Shown one piece after another: positions 15,734-23,182 of a stretch of 31,271 nucleotides of DNA. Both the position numbers and the translations under genes were made by a program. The notes beneath the pieces were generated by a model. That model saw only the letters and a list, made by a program, of their open reading frames with translations. It ran no database searches and was not told where the DNA came from. Every line of letters begins with the position of its first letter. Positions within the stretch are counted from its first letter, which is position 1. Source of the DNA: an uncultured Acetatifactor sp. GTDB taxonomy: Bacteria; Bacillota; Clostridia; Lachnospirales; Lachnospiraceae. The stretch lies in the NCBI GenBank assembly GCA_934402315.1, contig CAKRTS010000025.1:1-31271 (forward strand), read 5' to 3'.

Positions 15734-18433
15734 CTATGCCCCGCCCTCCGGTATGCGCACGCTGTTCGCCAGCTTTCCATCGCCGGGGTAGGTCTCACGC
15801 ATCCGCTGTGACGCTGCCTCAACGGCATCATGGAAGCCCCGCGCCGACAGCCGCACCGCGCCGTCTCCCCAGATAATCATCTGCTCCAGCGCATCCGAGG
15901 TTGCAACCGTCACATGATGCTTCTTGCCGATCTCATGCACTGTCTTCTCGATATACTGATCCGCCGTCTCCGCCTCTTTCGTATAGACCACATAGATATT
16001 GTGATACTTCTGGACCGAGCGCTGCCCGCCCTTGACCCTGTAGGCATCATAGACCAGTATCAGCGTAGCGCCGTGATAGCCCTGAAAATTGCAACAGATG
16101 TCCATCAGCCTGTCCCTCGCACTGTCAAGGTTTACCTCCGCAAGCGCCCGCAGTTCATCCCATGCAAAGATAATGTTGTAGCCGTCCACAAGGAAAAATT
16201 CCTCCGGCTTCTCCTTCTCTTTTTCATTCTGCCGCCACTGCTTCTGCGGCTCCTCCGCAGGAACCTCTTCCTTCCTTGCGCTGCCGGTGTTCTGCCGATG
16301 ATAGCGGTAGGGCTCATAGGACTGCGCCGTCTTCTTATAGGTCTGCTGAAAAATTGCCTCTATCTCCTCCTGCGTGATATAGCCCGAGGCCGCCTCACCG
16401 GCACCGCCCGGACGTTTCCGCTGCGCTCTTTCAGGATAGCTCCCGGCATCCGCCGCCCCGCTCTCCCCGTCAGGCTGCCAGCCGCTCTCCAGATGGGCAT
16501 ATTGCGGGACGTCCTGCCATTCGACAAGCATTCCCGCACCGTGGGAGCAGAATACCGATGCCGACGGATTCTCCGTGTCCGCATCCGGGTCATAGCCGAT
16601 GCCGAGGACTACCTCCTCCTCATTATGGCAGGGCTCGTAGCCCTTCAGCATACAGGAAAGCCGTCCACGTCCTCTCGTATAGGCGTTGACCTCCCGCTGA
16701 TACTCCCGCATCGTCGCCACCGGGGCGCTCCCTGTCAGTATGCTCATCTCCCCCTCCGTCACGGGCGATTCAAAGCTCCCCGACATTCTCTGAATATCCG
16801 ACATTGCACGGCCGAGCTGCTCCGTCGGCACCTCAAGCGCAAAGGAGAACACCGGCTCCAGCAGCACGTTTTTACACTGCATCAGCCCCTGCCGCAGCGC
16901 CCGGTAGGTCGCCTGCCGGAAATCTCCTCCCTCCGTGTGCTTGATGTGTGCCCTTCCGGTCAGCAGGGTAATCTTCACATCCGTCAGCGGAGAACCCGTC
17001 AGCACTCCCGGGTGCGCCCTCTCCTCCAGATGGGACAGAATCAGCCGCTGCCAGTTCCTGTCAAGCACATCCTCGCTGCATGTCGTCGCAAGCTCCAGCC
17101 CACTCCCCGGCTCTCCCGGCTCCAGCAGAAGCTGTACCTCCGCATAGTGGCGCAGCGGCTCGAAATGCCCGATGCCTACCGCCTTTGACGCGATTGTCTC
17201 CTTGTAGAGAAGCTGTCCGTCGTCGAAGCTCACCTCCAGCCCGAAGCGTTCCCGGATCAGGCTCTGCAAAATCTGTGTCTGAACCTCGCCCATGACCTGC
17301 ACATGGATTTCCTTCGCCTTTTCCCGCCAGACGACATTCAGCTCCGGCTCTTCCTCCTCCAGCTTCCGCATCTGCCCGAGAAGCTTCACCATATCCGTCC
17401 CCTCCGGCGCAACCAGCCGGTAGGTCAGCACCGGCACAAGAACGGGCTGCTCGCTCCGCCCTTCTTCTCCCAGCCCTTCCCCCGCGAAGGTTCTCCCGAG
17501 CCCGGTCACGGCGCAGATGCCTCCCGCTTCTACCTGCTCCGCCGCCCGGAAGCCCGCTCCGTCGCAGATTCTCAGAGTATCCGCCTTCTCCTCCCAGCGC
17601 TCCTCCGCTGCAGCGCTGCAATGATTGTCCAGAAGCATCTTCACGCGCAGCACACCGCCCGTTACCTTCAGATGTGTCAGACGGTTTCCCGACGCATCTC
17701 TGGAAATCTTATAGACCCTCGCCCCGAATACCCCGGGATATTCCTTCTCCTGCGCGAACCGGCAGAGACCGTCAAGCAGCCCCTCCACACCGTCAAGCTG
17801 CAGAGCCGCCCCGAAATAACAGGGAAAGAGCCGCCTGTCCCTGACCGCAGCCGCTATCGCCGCGTCACTGAGCTCCCCGCTCTCCAGATATTCCTCCAGA
17901 AGCGCTTCACTGCACATGGCGACCTCCTCCCGCCACTGCGCGGAATCGTCCGCCGCCCGGTCGAACGCGACACACCCGCCGTCAAGCCTGTCCTTCAGCT
18001 CCTCCATCAGCTTCACACGATCCGTGTCTGGCTGATCCATTTTGTTAATAAAGAGGAAGGTCGGAATCCGGTATTTCTGCAACAGCTTCCAGAGCGTCGC
18101 CGTATGCGCCTGCACGCCGTCCGAGCCGCTGATGACTAACAGCGCATAATCCAGCACCTGAAGCGTCCGCTCCATCTCCGCGGAAAAATCCACATGTCCC
18201 GGCGTATCCAGCAAAATGATCTCCCGATTCTTCCACTCCAGATTTGCCTGCTTGGAGAAGATCGTGATTCCCCTCTCCCGCTCAAGCGCAAAATTGTCCA
18301 GAAAGGCATCTCCGTGATCCACCCTGCCCGGTTTTCTAAGCTCTCCCGCCGTGTAGAGCAGTGCCTCGGAAAGCGTGGTCTTCCCCGCATCGACATGTGC
18401 CAGTATTCCTAAGACAATCTTTGAGCTGCGCAT
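15734..18433 (-). CDS. Tet(M)/EF-G-like ribosomal GTPase fused to Rae1/YacP NYN endonuclease
   Basis: An 899-residue fusion. Residues 1-640 follow the Tet(M)/EF-G plan: AHVDAGKTT (12-20), ERERGITI (51-58), DTPGH (76-80), NKMD (130-133), then domains II-V ending in a Tet(M)-like LLEPVFSFALEVP...LKGYEP stretch. A charged linker (about 650-744) joins a domain from 745 that resembles YacP/Rae1: VDGYNIIFAW (D750), YDAYRVKG (D796), TKEAETAD (E822, D825), ATSD (D847) and LSARGF. B. subtilis Rae1 is a separate protein of about 170 residues that cuts mRNA in the ribosomal A site; Tet(M) binds ribosomes at the same factor site. A GTPase-guided A-site nuclease is inferred. The ATG ending at 18433 is chosen over 18466: it matches family starts and AAGGA lies about 11 nt upstream. 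Confidence 0.88.
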   Translation of the reverse strand: MRSSKIVLGILAHVDAGKTTLSEALLYTAGELRKPGRVDHGDAFLDNFALERERGITIFSKQANLEWKNREIILLDTPGHVDFSAEMERTLQVLDYALLVISGSDGVQAHTATLWKLLQKYRIPTFLFINKMDQPDTDRVKLMEELKDRLDGGCVAFDRAADDSAQWREEVAMCSEALLEEYLESGELSDAAIAAAVRDRRLFPCYFGAALQLDGVEGLLDGLCRFAQEKEYPGVFGARVYKISRDASGNRLTHLKVTGGVLRVKMLLDNHCSAAAEERWEEKADTLRICDGAGFRAAEQVEAGGICAVTGLGRTFAGEGLGEEGRSEQPVLVPVLTYRLVAPEGTDMVKLLGQMRKLEEEEPELNVVWREKAKEIHVQVMGEVQTQILQSLIRERFGLEVSFDDGQLLYKETIASKAVGIGHFEPLRHYAEVQLLLEPGEPGSGLELATTCSEDVLDRNWQRLILSHLEERAHPGVLTGSPLTDVKITLLTGRAHIKHTEGGDFRQATYRALRQGLMQCKNVLLEPVFSFALEVPTEQLGRAMSDIQRMSGSFESPVTEGEMSILTGSAPVATMREYQREVNAYTRGRGRLSCMLKGYEPCHNEEEVVLGIGYDPDADTENPSASVFCSHGAGMLVEWQDVPQYAHLESGWQPDGESGAADAGSYPERAQRKRPGGAGEAASGYITQEEIEAIFQQTYKKTAQSYEPYRYHRQNTGSARKEEVPAEEPQKQWRQNEKEKEKPEEFFLVDGYNIIFAWDELRALAEVNLDSARDRLMDICCNFQGYHGATLILVYDAYRVKGGQRSVQKYHNIYVVYTKEAETADQYIEKTVHEIGKKHHVTVATSDALEQMIIWGDGAVRLSARGFHDAVEAASQRMRETYPGDGKLANSVRIPEGGA

Positions 18434-18459
18434 ATTTTCAAAATTCCTTTCCGTTGTTC

Positions 18460-18488
18460 TTGACATTTTTCCCCAAAATCCTTATAGT
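18460..18488 (+). promoter_or_regulatory. Sigma-A promoter of the thiT transcript
   Basis: A perfect TTGACA (18460-18465), a 17-nt spacer and TATAGT (18483-18488) point rightward into the TPP riboswitch. A minus-strand -10 candidate (TATAAG) for the divergent GTPase-NYN gene overlaps it, so the two promoters probably compete. Confidence 0.85.
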
Positions 18489-18517
18489 AGTCTGGAAAAG
18501 CTGCATAGCAGCCATAA

Positions 18518-18610
18518 AACCGCTAGGGGAGCACATCGCTGAGATTGAAGCAGGCATAGCCGCTTCTAACCCTCACTACTTGAACCGGGTAATACCGGCG
18601 TAAGGAAGCA
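18518..18610 (+). promoter_or_regulatory. TPP riboswitch (THI element)
   Basis: The conserved parts of the TPP aptamer appear in order: CTAGGGGAGC, GCTGAGATTGAAG, a variable stem, AACCCTCACTACTTGAACC, GGGTAATACC and GGCGTAAGGAAG. Thiamine pyrophosphate binding should reduce expression of the downstream thiT. Borders are approximate. Confidence 0.95.
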
Positions 18611-18665
18611 ACGCAGAAAGCCATACGGTCATTCTGCATCCGCAAAATGCGGAGCCGATGTTGTC

Positions 18666-18696
18666 CCTCCTTAGCCAGAATAAGGAGGATTTTTTT
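18666..18696 (+). terminator. Riboswitch expression platform: terminator containing the thiT RBS
   Basis: CCTCCTTA (18666-18673) pairs perfectly with TAAGGAGG (18681-18688) across a 7-nt loop, followed by A and seven T. The right arm is also the ribosome binding site, 8 nt before the thiT ATG. One hairpin can therefore both end transcription and block translation. Confidence 0.85.
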
Positions 18697-19278
18697 ATGA
18701 AAGACAAAAAAACAAAAATCTTAGTTGAGGGAGCAGTCATGGTAGCCCTCGCCACTGTCCTGAGCTTCATCCGGGTATTTAAACTCCCCTGGGGCGGCTC
18801 CATCACCCTTCTCTCCATGCTTCCCATCGTTCTCTTTTCCATCCGCAGAGGCGTCGGTGCCGGTCTCATGACAGCCTTCGCCTTCTCGCTCATCCAGTTT
18901 GCGCAGGGCATCACGGATGGTCTCTTCGGCTGGGGACTTACCCCCGGCATGCTCATCGCCTGCATCTTCCTGGATTACCTCGGTGCCTTCACCGTGCTCG
19001 GCATCGCCGGACTCTTCCGCAAGAAGGAACTTCCCGGCTGGATCGGCGGCATCGCCCTCGCAGTCACTCTGCGCTTCGTCCTGCACTTCCTGAGCGGCGT
19101 TGTCATCTGGCATAGCTATGGAGAGCTCTGGAACGGCTTCTCCACCGAAAACACCTACCTCTACAGCTTCCTATATAATGGCTGCTACATGCTGCCCGAG
19201 CTGATCTTCACACTGGCAGGCGCCGTTGCCCTCCTCAAAGTCCCCCAGACCAAACGGTTCTTGCTAACGGAGGAGTAG
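18697..19278 (+). CDS. thiT: Thiamine ECF transporter S component ThiT
   Basis: A 193-residue membrane protein with six predicted helices, the substrate-binding S component of an energy-coupling-factor transporter for thiamine. Family features are PWGGSITL near residue 31, RRGVGAG, a conserved FLDY (D93), and the C-terminal thiamine-site region RFVLHFLSGVVIW (H130, W138) with YNG (Y160, N161). It needs the shared EcfA/A'/T module, which is not in this window. The TPP riboswitch directly upstream independently supports the substrate. Translation should start at the ATG at 18697, after AAGGAGG; the ATG at 18658 lies within the leader hairpin region and is rejected. This is the only gene found on the plus strand. 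Confidence 0.95.
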   Translation: MKDKKTKILVEGAVMVALATVLSFIRVFKLPWGGSITLLSMLPIVLFSIRRGVGAGLMTAFAFSLIQFAQGITDGLFGWGLTPGMLIACIFLDYLGAFTVLGIAGLFRKKELPGWIGGIALAVTLRFVLHFLSGVVIWHSYGELWNGFSTENTYLYSFLYNGCYMLPELIFTLAGAVALLKVPQTKRFLLTEE

Positions 19279-19328
19279 ACCTAAATATTTTAATTCCCGG
19301 AAATCCATAGATAATAAATATAAGTAAA

Positions 19329-19478
19329 GTGACGTTGCACAAAATGCACAGACCACCGCAGGCACGCTCTCGCTACCTTCCGCACGCAGCGGTGCGTAAG
19401 CTGTCAAAGTACGCCAGCTAAGCACCGGCGGCTCCAGAGTGCGCTGCTTGTGGTCAGGTGCATTCTGCACAACTGTTA
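19329..19478. repeat. Foldable inverted-repeat element between convergent genes (copy 2)
   Basis: Outer arms at about 19329-19372 and 19433-19477 are imperfect inverted repeats (clearest at 19334-19356 with 19450-19473). Inner arms at 19390-19403 and 19415-19427 add a second stem, so the 150 nt fold into a long hairpin. The right arm is 37/41 identical to 3956-3996. It sits between convergent thiT and addA, which have no other clear terminator, so it may end both transcripts. Confidence 0.75.
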
Positions 19479-19540
19479 CCCGCTTGTAGTTATACATTCC
19501 GCGCAACGTCCCATGCAGAGACCCACACACTGAAATCCCC

Positions 19541-22500
19541 CTAATACCTCTCCAAATGGAAGGAATACAACAGCTTCTCCGTGACCGGCTTCTGCCTGAG
19601 CTTCGTCAACGCCTCGCTGTAATAATCCAGCTGTGTCTCGTAACGGTTTCTCAGCTCCTCCATCGTGGCTACCGCATCCGTCTTGTAATCGAGCAGAACG
19701 ATGCCGTCCCCCTCTTCAAAGAACACATCGATGATTCCCTGAATCAGCACACTCTCCGTATCGGGAAAATCCCCGCCCAGCTTCGCCGCACTGACTCCCA
19801 TGACAAAGGGCTGCTCCCTGTATAATTTTCCTGCGCGCTGCGCGGCAAGCATACGGTATGCCAGCTCCGATTCCAGAAAATGCAACAGCTTGCGCACATT
19901 GACCGCATCGGCATACTCCCGCTTTAACCGCCTGCTTGCGACCTCCGCCTCCAGAAAGGCTCTCAGCACATCCACCGCTTTCTCCTGTCTCCAATGCCCG
20001 CGATAGGTCTCATAATCCTCCCCCGGCTCACCGCCAAGCTCTGAGACTAACTGTCCAAAATCCATCAGCTCCATCACCCTGTGGTAAGCGTTACCGCGAA
20101 CCGTTCCGCTGACCGCTTCCTCCTCCCGACGGAAGGTAGGAATATAGGGCTGTACCTCCTTCTCCTCGAAGGTGTGATATGCCGCCTCGTCCTTGTCAGC
20201 CATGGCGGCAATCTTTAATTCGGAAACCGTGGTCTTCGTATACAGTCCGGCAAGCTTCTCGAACGCATACTTCTCCCGGAGACGGCTGCGGAGCTTCTCC
20301 AGCGCCTCTGCGTCCCCGTATTCCCCCGCATGCTCGAGCAGTCTTTCCCTGCCTCCCAGCTCGATCTGCTCCCTGAGATCGTCCGTCGCCAGATCCGTTT
20401 CATTCCACACCGACACCCGGATTCCTGTCCTTCCGAGTACAGGCATAAGAAAATCAAGATAGCTGCCACTCTCAATGAAGTCCGAATACAGCAGCCGTTC
20501 TCCGGCGCTCTCCTCCGCTGCCTCCCACTTCCCTGCGGCATTTTCCAGCACTACCGTCAGGATCAGCTTCTCCCGCGCACGGGTCATGGCAACGTAAAAT
20601 ACCCGGAGTTCCTCCGAAAGACTCTCCTCGCGCAGCTTTCTCGCAAGCGTACATCTCCGGAGCGTCTTGTTGCGGATACGCTTCACGGGATCAACGTAAT
20701 CCATGCCGAGACCGAGATCCATGTCCAGAATCAGCGACTGGTTCACATCCTGCATGTTGAAACGCTTGCTCAGCCCCGAGACAAAGGTGACGGGAAATTC
20801 CAGTCCCTTGCTCTTGTGAATGCTGATAATCCGCACGACATCCGCGTTTTCGTCCAGCAGTCCCGCCTCTCCGTAGTCCACATCATATTTTTCAAGCTGC
20901 TCCATATAACGGATGAAATGAAACAATCCAAAATAACTCGTCTTCTCAAAGTCGGAGGCTCTTGTCAGAAGCATCTCCACATTGGCGCGCCTCTTGCTTC
21001 CGGCGGGCAGCGCCGTCACATAGTTCAGATAGTCGAAATCCGTAATCAGCTTTGTCAACAGCTCCCGCACAGGCATGTATACGGTCAGATGCCTGTATCG
21101 GCGTATCCTTTCAAGGAAGTGCGCAGTCTTTTCCCGCAGCGCAGCCTCCTGTTCCTCCGCAGACCTTCCAGCCGTTTCCTCCGCTTCTCCCGCCGCGAAG
21201 CTCTCCGCCGCTTCGTAGAGACTCACGCGCCTGTAACGACTTCGGATCAGCGCGATCTCATCCTCTGAAAAGCCGCCGAACAACGACTTCATCGTCCCGA
21301 ACAGCGGAATATCCTGACGCGGATTGTCCAGCACGCGCAGCAGCTGTAACAGCTCCTGCACCTCGGTCGCCCCGAAATAGCCCGTCTTTGAGGTAATGTA
21401 GACCGGAATGCCTTCCTCCTCCAGCACAGACTTGAACACCTCATCCCAGCCGCTGTTCGTGCGCAGCAGGATAACCATATCCGCATACCGCACAGGCCGC
21501 AGTTCTCCGCTCGCCTTATCCGTCACCTGAAACTCCGCGCGGAGCTGTTTGATCTTCGCGGCGACCACCTTTGCCTCCATCGGTCTCTCATTCAGCCCGG
21601 ACTCCGCCGAAGGCTTCTCCACAAGAAGCAGCTCGCTCTCGTTTCCCGTATTGTCGGGATATACCGCCCCGGGATAGAGCGCCGCCCTCTCGTCGTAGGC
21701 AAGGCCGCCGACCTGCTCGCTCATGATCCTTGAAAACACATCATTTACCGCATCCACAACCTCCCTGCGACTCCGGAAATTCTTCGCAAGGTCGATTCTC
21801 TGCCGCTCCCCCGCATCGGCTGTGTAGGAATGGTATTTCTCCATGAACAATTCAGGTCTTGCCAGCCGGAACTTATAGATGCTCTGCTTGACATCGCCGA
21901 CCATGAAGCGGTTGAAGCGTCCCTCCGCCTCGCCGGAGACCGCCTCCAGCAGAAATTCCTGTACCAGATTGCTGTCCTGATATTCATCGATGAGGATTTC
22001 CTCAAAGTGCTGCCGGTACTCCTCGGCGACCCGGCTGGGCCGGACGGCATCCCCCTCCTTTTTCAGCAGAATATCCAGCGCAAAGTGCTCCATGTCCGTG
22101 AAATCGATGACCTTCCTGTCGCGCTTCTTCGCCGCCATTCTCTTCTGGAAGTCGAGGACGAGATCAATCAGCGTATTCAGCGGTTCCCGGCAGACAAGGG
22201 ACTGCTCTGCGGCAAGCGCAAGCGGCGTCGCGAAAAAACTGTCCGCGATCCCCTTCACGCTCTTTTTCACCTCCGCGCGCAGCGAGGACGCAAGCTCTCT
22301 CTTCGCCGGATTCACGCTCTTATCCGGCTTTGAGGAAAGACGCCCGAAGTTCACCGCCGGAAGCCACTGTGCGAATTTCTCCAGCGTCTGGCAGGAGCAC
22401 AGCCGCTCCATCTGTTCGATCTCACTGTCCACAAGCTCCCCGTACATATATGGCCCATCCGGCTCCTGACAGAGCCTCTGCACCTGCTCCAGCTTCCCCT

Positions 22501-23182
22501 TCCAGCCCTCCGCCATCGCCGCCAGATGCCGGGCAAGATATTTCCCGTAGCTGCTCTCGCAAAGCTCCTCCACCCCGGCTGCGTCATAGTCGGTTCTTCT
22601 CTCCTCAAGCCACTCCTCCGGCCACGGAAAGCTGGCTGCATATCTCGACAGATTCAGGATGTGCTGCTGCAGTGTAATCTCCTTCCCGCCCGGACAGAAA
22701 TACTCCACACAATACCGGAAGGCTTCCTCCCCTGAAGCATAGGCATCCTCCAACAGCTCCTCCAGAACCTCCTGCTGCATCAGCTTGATCTCTCCTTCAT
22801 CCGCAATACGGAACGCAGGATCAAGCCCGATCTCGTTGAAATGATTTCGAAGCAGGAAGAGGCAGAAGCTGTCGATCGTCGTGATCTGCGCATTGTGCAG
22901 CAGTGCCGCCTGTCTCTGAATATGCTCGGAGTCAGGCTCCTTCTCCAGCCTTGCGGAGATTCCCACGGCGATACGCTCCCGCATCTCGGCAGCCGCGGCG
23001 TTGGTAAAGGTCACGATGAGCAGGCGGTCAATATCGACGGGATGTGCCTCGTCGCACACCTTGTTGACGATGCGCTCCACCAGAACCGCCGTCTTTCCGC
23101 TGCCAGCGGCGGCAGAAACAAGGATATTGCAGCCCCGTAGGTCAATCACCTTCTGCTGCTGCGGTGTAAATTTTACTGCCAT
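19541..23182 (-). CDS. addA: ATP-dependent helicase/nuclease subunit A (AddA)
   Basis: A 1,213-residue UvrD/Rep-type helicase with a C-terminal nuclease domain, the Gram-positive counterpart of RecB. Visible motifs are the Q motif FTPQQQKVI, Walker A AAGSGKT (25-31), TFTNAAAAEM, DEYQD (399-403), the later helicase motifs HKSKGLEFP and TRAREKL, and the RecB-like nuclease motif LLDYKTD (D1165, K1167) with Q1184. With AddB it resects double-strand breaks up to a Chi-like signal and loads RecA; it also degrades invading linear DNA. The ATG lies within the end of addB (10-nt overlap), so translation is probably coupled. All key residues look intact and length is normal. Confidence 0.97.
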   Translation of the reverse strand: MAVKFTPQQQKVIDLRGCNILVSAAAGSGKTAVLVERIVNKVCDEAHPVDIDRLLIVTFTNAAAAEMRERIAVGISARLEKEPDSEHIQRQAALLHNAQITTIDSFCLFLLRNHFNEIGLDPAFRIADEGEIKLMQQEVLEELLEDAYASGEEAFRYCVEYFCPGGKEITLQQHILNLSRYAASFPWPEEWLEERRTDYDAAGVEELCESSYGKYLARHLAAMAEGWKGKLEQVQRLCQEPDGPYMYGELVDSEIEQMERLCSCQTLEKFAQWLPAVNFGRLSSKPDKSVNPAKRELASSLRAEVKKSVKGIADSFFATPLALAAEQSLVCREPLNTLIDLVLDFQKRMAAKKRDRKVIDFTDMEHFALDILLKKEGDAVRPSRVAEEYRQHFEEILIDEYQDSNLVQEFLLEAVSGEAEGRFNRFMVGDVKQSIYKFRLARPELFMEKYHSYTADAGERQRIDLAKNFRSRREVVDAVNDVFSRIMSEQVGGLAYDERAALYPGAVYPDNTGNESELLLVEKPSAESGLNERPMEAKVVAAKIKQLRAEFQVTDKASGELRPVRYADMVILLRTNSGWDEVFKSVLEEEGIPVYITSKTGYFGATEVQELLQLLRVLDNPRQDIPLFGTMKSLFGGFSEDEIALIRSRYRRVSLYEAAESFAAGEAEETAGRSAEEQEAALREKTAHFLERIRRYRHLTVYMPVRELLTKLITDFDYLNYVTALPAGSKRRANVEMLLTRASDFEKTSYFGLFHFIRYMEQLEKYDVDYGEAGLLDENADVVRIISIHKSKGLEFPVTFVSGLSKRFNMQDVNQSLILDMDLGLGMDYVDPVKRIRNKTLRRCTLARKLREESLSEELRVFYVAMTRAREKLILTVVLENAAGKWEAAEESAGERLLYSDFIESGSYLDFLMPVLGRTGIRVSVWNETDLATDDLREQIELGGRERLLEHAGEYGDAEALEKLRSRLREKYAFEKLAGLYTKTTVSELKIAAMADKDEAAYHTFEEKEVQPYIPTFRREEEAVSGTVRGNAYHRVMELMDFGQLVSELGGEPGEDYETYRGHWRQEKAVDVLRAFLEAEVASRRLKREYADAVNVRKLLHFLESELAYRMLAAQRAGKLYREQPFVMGVSAAKLGGDFPDTESVLIQGIIDVFFEEGDGIVLLDYKTDAVATMEELRNRYETQLDYYSEALTKLRQKPVTEKLLYSFHLERY

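Noticed and set aside
15358..15876. Several short frames on both strands between the Rpn and GTPase-NYN genes
   Set aside because: They overlap each other in different frames across repeated DNA and lack start signals.
15830..17188. A 452-codon plus-strand frame opposite the GTPase-NYN gene
   Set aside because: The minus-strand frame encodes clear GTPase and nuclease motifs; the plus-strand product is Arg/Leu/Pro-rich without any domain, typical of antisense in GC-rich DNA.
15734..18433. Calling the GTPase a tetracycline-resistance gene
   Set aside because: It is Tet(M)-like in plan, but the extra nuclease domain and lack of proof of ribosomal protection make a resistance label unsafe.
19264..19530. 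An 88-codon minus-strand frame between thiT and addA
   Set aside because: It is a reading of the inverted-repeat element; the similar peptide read near 3956-3996 reflects the shared DNA repeat, not a protein family.
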